Source: Christensenella sp. UBA1750
GTDB taxonomy: Bacteria; Bacillota; Clostridia; Christensenellales; UBA1750
Reading direction: 5' to 3'
NCBI GenBank assembly: GCA_002315655.1
Contig: DCHO01000013.1
Location: forward strand, 1-11,913
DNA: 11,913 nt
The translations under genes and the position numbers were made by a program. This document shows, piece after piece, positions 6,728 through 11,913 of this stretch. Each line of letters begins with the position of its first letter. Position 1 is the first letter of the stretch. Under the pieces are notes generated by a model that saw only the letters and a list, made by a program, of their open reading frames with translations, was not told the DNA's origin and searched no databases.

Positions 6728-6736
6728 TGGTATAAT
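6728..6736 (+). promoter_or_regulatory. Extended -10 promoter of the GH-A-like gene
   Basis: TGGTATAAT (6728-6736) is a full extended -10 element with a perfect TATAAT. The -35 region (around 6708-6713) is poor, which is tolerated by extended -10 promoters. The start near 6743 leaves about 30 bases to the ATG at 6773, and rules out the in-frame ATG at 6725. Confidence 0.6.
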
Positions 6737-6772
6737 ATAACCAATGATTTCAGAGGAAAAGAGGTTATTTTC

Positions 6773-8410
6773 ATGGCAAACATCACCGTTTCCCGCCCGC
6801 GCTATCCTGGAATGTTCGGCGGGCTGGGCTTTCAGAACAACGAAGCCATTCTCTACCCCACCATTGAGAAGGAGCACTTCGACCAGGTGCTCTGCAAGTG
6901 CTATCGGGAGATTTCTCCCGGCTTCTGCCGCACCTTTGCGGGTTATGACAACTGGTCGCAGTATTCCATGGACGCTTTTGCCGATTACTATGAGCGGATG
7001 CAGAAGGTGACGGACACGCCCATGTATCTGGCCGCCGCCAAGGGCGCACTGCACTTTTCCGACGAGGAAATGTGGCAATACTGCAAGGACATTGCGAAGA
7101 ACCTTGCGTATCTCATCAATGAAAAGGGCATGAAGCACATCCGCTATTACTGCTTCTCCAACGAGATGAGCCAGTGCGGCTGGGGCGACCTGATGGATGA
7201 CCTGCCGCTGTTCGGGAAATACCATCAGATGCTCTACCGCGCCTTTCAGAATGAGAAGCTGAACATAGGGCTTCTCGCCACGGACGCTTCGGAATTTTCC
7301 AACTGGAACACGATCGACTGGTGCTTGGACAACATCAACCGCATTACAGAGGATTACTGCCTGCACATCTACGAGCGCGAGCACGACATTTACAATTTGG
7401 ATTACTTCGACTTCTTCTACGACAAGTGCAAGGAAGTGGTCGATAAGGTCTCCTGCCGCGACGGCAAGCGCTTCATCGTCGGGGAATACAGGATTCAGAA
7501 GGGCGCGGGACAGTTGCGCTACCGCAAAGGGCTGGTCATTGACGTGAACCGCTACTTTGAGGACGATTTTGAACGCCGCTATTGTGCACTGATGCTCACC
7601 GAAATGACCTTTGCCGCAATCAACGCGGGTGTGTATGCCATGGCGCTGTGGAGCTACACCGATTATCCCGACCCCTTCTCCTGCGCCTACTCCAACGACG
7701 GCGGCTATGCGGAAGGTTGGAGCAAGGTTGAAAAGTACATCAGCGGGACAACGGATGTCAAGTACAACAAATTCGGGCTCTTCAAATGGGAGGACAACGG
7801 CGACCACAGCGCAAAGGAGCCGTACTATTGCTTAGGTTTAGTGTATAAGTATTTTAAGAACCATTCCAAGGTTCTGGACATTGCCTGTGAGGACAAGCTG
7901 CTGCGCATCGCATCCGTCCAGAATCGGGATGGCAGCGTGACCGTGGGCGTGGTGAACCGGCACAAGGAACCCACAAAGGTTTCCCTGCGGATTGACACGG
8001 AAACGATCGACAAGCCCTTCCGCGTGTACGAATATGACCCCTATCATGTTGTGACCAACCGTTTTGCCGACCTGCCGGATGCGGTTACGGAAATCGAGCT
8101 GAAGAACGGTGTGCTGGAAGTCACCTTAAAACCCGAAAGCGTGACAATTTTCACCAACGATTACCTCATCAAAACCACGTCTGTTGAAGCGGAAAACGTG
8201 GGCATCGTGGACGGCGTGATCTCATGGGAGCACGTTTCCGATGAGAACCATTGCTATTACCGCGTGTACGCCTCAGATACACCTAATTTTGTGCCATCCA
8301 AGGACAATCAGATCGCTTCCACCGTTGCGGAGACCCTCACGATGGAAGGCGGTGCGGACGAATCGCAATTTTACCGCGTACTCAGTGTGGACAAGAGCGG
8401 GAATGTGTGA
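6773..8410 (+). CDS. Putative clan GH-A-like glycoside hydrolase with C-terminal fibronectin-like domain
   Basis: A 545-residue protein that I cannot place in a named family. Residues 1-360 look like a TIM-barrel glycosidase of clan GH-A type: an Asn-Glu pair (N130-E131 in YCFSNEMS) fits the acid/base after strand 4, and E238 in IVGEYR fits the nucleophile about 107 residues later, with W293 (ALWSYTDYPDP) near the last strand. Residues 370-465 resemble the beta-sandwich that follows such barrels. Residues 470-545 look like a fibronectin type III domain, ending in the typical YRVLSVDKSGNV. There is no signal peptide, so it should act in the cytoplasm on imported oligosaccharides, which is odd for a protein with a fibronectin-like tail. 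ATG 6773 is eight bases after AAAGAGG (6758-6764). The catalytic residues are proposed by motif only. Confidence 0.6.
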   Translation: MANITVSRPRYPGMFGGLGFQNNEAILYPTIEKEHFDQVLCKCYREISPGFCRTFAGYDNWSQYSMDAFADYYERMQKVTDTPMYLAAAKGALHFSDEEMWQYCKDIAKNLAYLINEKGMKHIRYYCFSNEMSQCGWGDLMDDLPLFGKYHQMLYRAFQNEKLNIGLLATDASEFSNWNTIDWCLDNINRITEDYCLHIYEREHDIYNLDYFDFFYDKCKEVVDKVSCRDGKRFIVGEYRIQKGAGQLRYRKGLVIDVNRYFEDDFERRYCALMLTEMTFAAINAGVYAMALWSYTDYPDPFSCAYSNDGGYAEGWSKVEKYISGTTDVKYNKFGLFKWEDNGDHSAKEPYYCLGLVYKYFKNHSKVLDIACEDKLLRIASVQNRDGSVTVGVVNRHKEPTKVSLRIDTETIDKPFRVYEYDPYHVVTNRFADLPDAVTEIELKNGVLEVTLKPESVTIFTNDYLIKTTSVEAENVGIVDGVISWEHVSDENHCYYRVYASDTPNFVPSKDNQIASTVAETLTMEGGADESQFYRVLSVDKSGNV

Positions 8411-8427
8411 ATCCCGAAATTTTTCGG

Positions 8428-8456
8428 TTGCACAAGCCATTCTCTTGTGATAAAAT
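8428..8456 (+). promoter_or_regulatory. Candidate promoter of the corA-amidohydrolase operon
   Basis: TTGCAC (8428-8433) and TAAAAT (8451-8456) are 17 bases apart, and TGA directly before the -10 makes it an extended type. No clear terminator separates it from the preceding hydrolase gene, so read-through is also possible. Confidence 0.55.
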
Positions 8457-8486
8457 AAGTTGTTCTTGAAGGAAGGAGGGAATGCC

Positions 8487-9419
8487 ATGATTGCTTGCTA
8501 CCGTACAGAGGAAGGTCGCCTCAAAGAGACCGCTACCCCGGAAAAGGGCGGATGGATCAACATGGTCGCGCCCTCCGAGAGTGAAATTTTGGATGTAGCC
8601 AAGACCACCGGCGTGGACATTGATATGTTGCGGGCTTCCCTTGACCCGGAAGAATCCGCCCGTATCGACAGCGAGAACGGCTCCTTCCTCATTCTGGTTG
8701 ACCTGCCCACCATAGAACCCGACGGCAAGGAGTTTGTGTATTCCACCATGCCTTTGGGATTGATTCGCACGGTGGACGGACTGGTTACCGTCTGTCTGCG
8801 GGATTCTCACATCCTCCGCGACTTTGCCCAGGGGCGCATCCGTGATCTGGACACAACCGATTCCGCCCGGTTCATTCTGCAGATTCTCTACCGCATTTCA
8901 ACAAGATACCTGCAATATCTGCGGCAGATTGACCGCAAGACAAATGTGGTGGAAGGCCAGCTGCAAAAGAACATGAAAAACAAGGACTTGATGCAGTTGA
9001 CAAGGCTGGAAAAATCTTTGGTGTTCTTTGCGACCTCACTGAAATCCAACGAGATCGTATTGGAACGGCTCATGCGTTCCGATCTCATTCACCGTGACCC
9101 CGAGGACGAGGACACGTTGGAGGACGTCATCGTGGAAAACAAGCAGGCCATCGAAATGTGCGCCATTCAGCGCGACATTTTAGGCTCCACCATGAACGCC
9201 TTCTCCTCCGTCATCTCCAATAACGTCAACGACAGCATGAAGATTCTGACCAGTTTGACGCTGGTGCTCTCCATCCCCACATTGATTGCTTCCATTTGGG
9301 GCATGAACGTGGAAGTTCCCTTTGAGACGACCCCGTGGGGCTTCTGGGCACTGCTGGGCATTTCGGCCTTTCTGTCCACCGTTTCCATCATTATTCTGAC
9401 CCGTCATAAAATGCTTTAA
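8487..9419 (+). CDS. CorA family divalent cation transporter
   Basis: A 310-residue protein of the CorA/MIT family, homopentameric channels for Mg2+ or other divalent cations. The long N-terminal part is the cytoplasmic funnel: an alpha/beta domain to about residue 130, then a long charged helix. Two C-terminal membrane helices follow (about 252-271 and 284-303). The family's GMN selectivity motif is intact at 272-274 (WGMNVEVPF), in the loop between them. ATG 8487 is seven bases after AGGAGG (8474-8479). The amidohydrolase gene begins 15 bases downstream, so they are probably one transcript. No Mg riboswitch fits in the 76-base upstream gap. Which ion it moves cannot be read from the sequence. 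Confidence 0.93.
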   Translation: MIACYRTEEGRLKETATPEKGGWINMVAPSESEILDVAKTTGVDIDMLRASLDPEESARIDSENGSFLILVDLPTIEPDGKEFVYSTMPLGLIRTVDGLVTVCLRDSHILRDFAQGRIRDLDTTDSARFILQILYRISTRYLQYLRQIDRKTNVVEGQLQKNMKNKDLMQLTRLEKSLVFFATSLKSNEIVLERLMRSDLIHRDPEDEDTLEDVIVENKQAIEMCAIQRDILGSTMNAFSSVISNNVNDSMKILTSLTLVLSIPTLIASIWGMNVEVPFETTPWGFWALLGISAFLSTVSIIILTRHKML

Positions 9420-9434
9420 TTTTGAGGTTTTTCT

Positions 9435-10217
9435 ATGCTCATTGACGCCCATTCCCATATTTTCCCCGCTAAAATTGCCGAAAAAGCCACCGTCAATATC
9501 GGCGCGTTTTATGACATCCCGATGGATCACATGGGCTATTCCGATAAGCTGATTGAAAGCGGCAGTCGGATTCATGTGGATAAATACTTAGTGTGCTCTA
9601 CCGCAACCACGCCCAAACAGGTGGAATCCATCAATACCTTCATTCACGAGGAATGTGAAAAGCACCCGGAGTTTTACGGCTTTGCGACCCTGCATCCGGA
9701 CTTTGACCACATCGAAGATGAGCTTGATCGCGTGGTGGAATTGGGCTTGCACGGCGTAAAGCTGCATCCGGATTTCCAGCTTTTCAACATCGACGATGAA
9801 AACGCTTATCCCATGTACGCTGCCTGCGCAAAGCGGCATCTGCCCATCCTTTTTCACACCGGGGATAAGCGGTACACCTATTCCGCGCCGCACAGATTAA
9901 GGAACATTGCCGAGAAATTCCCCGACCTGCTGTGCATCGGTGCGCATTTTGGCGGATACACGGCATGGGCAGAATCCATGGAGACCCTGCAAGGTCTTCC
10001 AAATGTGCTCTTTGACACCTCCTCCACCCTATTTGCCGTATCGCCGGAGGAAGCCAGAGATATGCTGCATTATTTCGGTGTGGAACGGTTCATGTGGGGC
10101 TGCGATTTCCCCATGTGGGATCATAAGGAGGAAATGGAGCGGTTCATGCGCATTGACTTAACCGATTCCGAGCGGGAGCGCATCTTCTCCGGCACCTTCA
10201 ATCAGTATTTCAAATAA
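9435..10217 (+). CDS. Amidohydrolase-related metal-dependent hydrolase (PF04909-like)
   Basis: A 260-residue cytoplasmic TIM-barrel protein of the amidohydrolase superfamily, in the ACMSD-like group (amidohydrolase 2) that includes decarboxylases and hydrolases. Metal ligands expected of the fold are visible: H6 and H8 in DAHSHI, H141 in ILFHTGD, H171 in IGAHFGG and D224 in WGCDFPMWD. K109 in GVKLHPDF occupies the strand where other members may have a carboxylated lysine; in this group it more often supports the active site. Start ATG 9435 is seven bases after GAGG (9424-9427), and the gene lies 15 bases after corA. A strong terminator follows. The substrate is not deducible; links to cation transport through its metal need are speculation. 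Confidence 0.82.
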   Translation: MLIDAHSHIFPAKIAEKATVNIGAFYDIPMDHMGYSDKLIESGSRIHVDKYLVCSTATTPKQVESINTFIHEECEKHPEFYGFATLHPDFDHIEDELDRVVELGLHGVKLHPDFQLFNIDDENAYPMYAACAKRHLPILFHTGDKRYTYSAPHRLRNIAEKFPDLLCIGAHFGGYTAWAESMETLQGLPNVLFDTSSTLFAVSPEEARDMLHYFGVERFMWGCDFPMWDHKEEMERFMRIDLTDSERERIFSGTFNQYFK

Positions 10218-10222
10218 AGTTT

Positions 10223-10257
10223 GAGACCCTTCAAGACGAGCTTGAAAGGTCTCTTTT
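10223..10257 (+). terminator. Rho-independent terminator of the corA operon
   Basis: Thirteen-base arms (10223-10235 and 10241-10253) pair with a single C-A mismatch around the loop ACGAG, followed by TTTT (10254-10257). It lies six bases after the amidohydrolase stop and directly abuts the stop of the convergent gene, so it may also act on the minus strand, where the following tract is less T-rich. Confidence 0.8.
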
Positions 10258-11403
10258 CTATTGCAATTCTATCATTTTGTCGTTCTCGACAAGGCTTCCT
10301 TCCTTTGTTATGACCAGCGCGGGAAGAGATTCATCCGACAACTCGCCGCCGGACAGGAGCTTTAAGCAGGCAAACGCCGCATCGGGCGCAGAACCGTTCT
10401 TCGACAGCGCGGCGGCGGAGTGTTTGGTTTCATTGAGCTTTAAGGGCGAAGCGGCGGGACTGCGGAAGTGCCCGTCCACGCTGTAATAGCCCAGTTCGCC
10501 TTCGATGAGCGGATAGAGGCGGAACTGGCAGAACGCGCTGCCGGGGGTGTAGGAGACCTGCTTGGCAACCTCGCCGTTTGCATCATAAACCGCCATTTTT
10601 CCCGATTTCTGCCCGGAAAGCGCGTGTGTGATGCCGGATTCGGTAGTCAGATAACCTTCGGTGAAGCCTGCATCTTCCAGCGCATTGGCGACAATGGACA
10701 CCACATAAGCATCGTGGAGCATTCCCACATCCAGCACATTGCCTTCGAACTCGCAAGAGGCAAGAACTTTTTGATAGGCATCGGACACCGTGAAGGTTAT
10801 GGTGTTCCCTTCCCCGAAAATCAGTGTGAAATTCTCGCGGTTCATGGTTGCCGCGGTAAGGGTTTCGAGCCTCTCCCTTTCTTCCTCATTCACGGCAGGG
10901 TCAAAGTTCTGCGGATCGTCCGAATACAGGATGCTGTTCCAGTGGTCATTTACCGCACCGGAGAAGAGCGAATACGCCTGATTTTGGCAGGTTTTGTCGT
11001 AGGCGTCCTGCAACACGGCATACAGCTCCGCACTGACAACCACGGGATGCCCCGGCTCGATGTTCAGCGTGTAGAGGTTGTTGTAGCCGTCGTAGGCGTT
11101 GTTCTTGTCCAGCAGCTTGTAGGCGCGTTTGAGCGCGGTGGAATATACCTCGGAGACCTGCTTCATCTGCTGCTTGATGGCATCGGAGCGGCCTTCAAAG
11201 TAGTATTGGAGGGTGAACCCGCTGGCGTAATTCGGCTCCTCCTCGTCAGCAGAGGTGGAAATGCTCTGATACCCTTCCTCCTGATGGCCATATCCCACCA
11301 CGCCATAGGCAAATGCACCCACAGCCAGCAGGAAAAAGGCCGCAAACAGGGCAATGCGCACCGCAAGATGCTTTGGTTTGGAAATTCCGTTCTCAGATTT
11401 CAT
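10258..11403 (-). CDS. Membrane-anchored, divergent ApbE-like protein
   Basis: A 381-residue protein with a short cytoplasmic tail, one N-terminal membrane helix (about 17-38) and a large outer domain; no lipobox cysteine is present. Spaced similarity suggests the ApbE fold (FAD:protein FMN transferase, which attaches FMN to threonines of respiratory flavoproteins): HPVVVSAELYAVLQDAY (119-135) matches the early helix region, LDVGMLHDAYVV (224-235) the conserved D-x-G segment, and SGITHALSG (256-264) the nucleotide-binding loop. Key catalytic features seem lost: the HIIDP-like segment reads YYSVDGHF (306-313), and the metal-site DxxxT reads D341-AAFAC. It may be a non-catalytic relative, or merely a similar fold. 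ATG 11403 has a weak GGTGA site; the gene lies 55 bases after the Opp ATPase and no own promoter was seen. Confidence 0.5.
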   Translation of the reverse strand: MKSENGISKPKHLAVRIALFAAFFLLAVGAFAYGVVGYGHQEEGYQSISTSADEEEPNYASGFTLQYYFEGRSDAIKQQMKQVSEVYSTALKRAYKLLDKNNAYDGYNNLYTLNIEPGHPVVVSAELYAVLQDAYDKTCQNQAYSLFSGAVNDHWNSILYSDDPQNFDPAVNEEERERLETLTAATMNRENFTLIFGEGNTITFTVSDAYQKVLASCEFEGNVLDVGMLHDAYVVSIVANALEDAGFTEGYLTTESGITHALSGQKSGKMAVYDANGEVAKQVSYTPGSAFCQFRLYPLIEGELGYYSVDGHFRSPAASPLKLNETKHSAAALSKNGSAPDAAFACLKLLSGGELSDESLPALVITKEGSLVENDKMIELQ

Positions 11404-11420
11404 AATTTCACCGTATGTGC

Positions 11421-11452
11421 AAACAACGAACCGCATTCACGATTCGTTGTTT
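11421..11452. other. Inverted repeat between Opp ATPase and ApbE-like gene
   Basis: Perfect ten-base arms AAACAACGAA (11421-11430) and TTCGTTGTTT (11443-11452) flank a 12-base centre. On the minus strand it lies seven bases past the Opp ATPase stop and could be a weak or attenuating terminator, although the T-run after it is only TTT. On the plus strand it is followed by TTTT and would terminate better, but no plus-strand gene precedes it. Confidence 0.5.
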
Positions 11453-11458
11453 TTTGCG

Positions 11459-11913
11459 TTATTTTTCTTCGTCTGCAAAGCGGATGGCCTTGTACTTCTC
11501 GATCTCGGAGGGAGAGCCATAGATCATGTGGCCGTTGCCCAAGTCTGTCAGCTCCGGCTTTTCCGTGGAATAGTCGTGCAGGGACGGGTCATAAACCAGC
11601 AGCTTTTTGGTCTTCTCGATCTGCGGGTCGGGAATCGGGATGGCAGAGATCAGGGACTTTGTGTAGGGGTGCAGGGGGTACTTGAACAGCTCCTCGGTCT
11701 CGGCAATCTCCATGATGTGCCCCTTGTAGATGACCACGATGCGGTCGGAAATGAAGCGCACGATGGACAGGTCGTGGGCGATAAAGAGGTACGTCAGCTC
11801 TCTTTCGCGCTGGAACTTCTTTAAGAGGTTCAGCACCTGAGCGCGGATGGACACATCCAATGCGGAAATGGGCTCGTCCGCGATGATAAACTCGGGGTCC
11901 ATGACGATGGAAC
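11459..11913 (-). CDS. Oligopeptide/dipeptide ABC transporter ATP-binding protein, OppF-type (5' truncated by window)
   Basis: The last 150 or so residues of an ATPase whose start lies beyond the right edge; the reading frame stays open to base 11913 (SIVMDPEF...). It would energise uptake of peptides by an Opp/Dpp-type permease. Walker B and D-loop are visible as FIIADEPISALDVSI, the H-loop as LFIAHDLSIVRF, and the diagnostic OppF/DppF tail HPYTKSLISAIPIPDP lies in the second half. The C-terminal extension has DPSLHDYSTEKPE and GHMIYGSPSEIEKY, resembling clostridial OppF tails that lack the cysteine cluster. Walker A and the signature are outside the window. It would be the final transporter gene of its operon, with the ApbE-like gene downstream on the same strand. 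Confidence 0.92.
   Translation of the reverse strand, partial: SIVMDPEFIIADEPISALDVSIRAQVLNLLKKFQRERELTYLFIAHDLSIVRFISDRIVVIYKGHIMEIAETEELFKYPLHPYTKSLISAIPIPDPQIEKTKKLLVYDPSLHDYSTEKPELTDLGNGHMIYGSPSEIEKYKAIRFADEEK

Noticed and set aside
6692..7807. Long minus-strand open frame (371 codons) antisense to the GH-A-like gene
   Set aside because: It mirrors the codons of the real gene, runs through both promoters, shows low-complexity V/A/L-rich composition with no motif, and lacks a ribosome site. GC-rich genes commonly create such shadow frames.
8402..8410. Possible premature stop truncating the GH-A-like protein's fibronectin-like tail
   Set aside because: The protein ends right after the sequence that normally closes such a domain (SVDKSGNV), and the 15 codons after the stop show no continuing domain.
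8414..8427. Small hairpin CCGAAA/TTTCGG after the GH-A-like gene as a terminator
   Set aside because: The stem is only five to six pairs with a tiny loop, and no T-run follows. It also overlaps the region just before the corA -35 box.
10468..11685. Long plus-strand open frame (405 codons) antisense to the ApbE-like and Opp ATPase genes
   Set aside because: It crosses two minus-strand genes and the gap between them. The Opp ATPase is unmistakable on the minus strand, and the minus-strand frame in 10258-11403 has a proper membrane helix and ApbE-like segments.
1..11913. CRISPR array, insertion sequence, toxin-antitoxin or phage defence module
   Set aside because: No tandem repeats with spacers, no transposase or integrase motifs, and no paired small genes were found. 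The AbrB domain at 4625-5062 is fused to an XRE domain and has no toxin partner.

Overview
The window looks like a moderately GC-rich (by eye about 55%) Clostridia-type Firmicute chromosome, perhaps a gut Oscillospirales/Ruminococcaceae member; that taxonomic guess is weak. It rests on strong AGGAGG-type ribosome sites before most genes, CCA encoded in the tRNA gene, sigma-A-like promoters, and gene families (ABC-2 permease with a terminal XRE-AbrB regulator, DUF368/PopT, OppF-type ATPase) common in that group. No mobile element, CRISPR array, phage gene or rRNA was seen. No gene-free stretch exceeds about 150 bases, and every gap is described below.

Layout. 1-146: a minus-strand tRNA cluster (tRNA-Ala(GGC), then a cut-off second tRNA) with its own promoter. 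174-1602: a single-gene unit for a GH4 alpha-galactosidase-like enzyme with promoter and terminator. 1634-3169: a single-gene MATE exporter unit, also with promoter and terminator. 3185-5100: a three-gene operon, ABC ATPase - ABC-2 permease - XRE/AbrB fusion regulator, with a palindrome over the -10 box. 5106-6684: a minus-strand operon, deoC then a DUF368 (PopT-type) membrane protein, with palindromic half-sites over its promoter. 6728-8410: a divergent plus-strand gene for a cytoplasmic clan GH-A-like glycoside hydrolase with a fibronectin-like tail. 8428-10257: a CorA-family transporter followed closely by a metal-dependent amidohydrolase, closed by a terminator. 10258-11913: minus strand, the 3' end of an OppF-type oligopeptide transporter ATPase followed by a membrane-anchored, degenerate ApbE-like protein.

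How the genes fit together. This is mostly ordinary housekeeping and accessory metabolism in short transcription units. Two separate cytoplasmic glycosidases (GH4 and GH-A-like) and deoC suggest sugar and nucleoside scavenging. The MATE and ABC-2 systems look like export or envelope-defence functions. The strongest candidates for a second look are the palindromic operator arrays at the deoC and ABC promoters, the unusual active-site loop of the GH4 enzyme, the unassigned GH-A-like enzyme, and the ApbE-like protein that appears to have lost catalytic residues. I found no compelling evidence for a wholly new multi-gene system.
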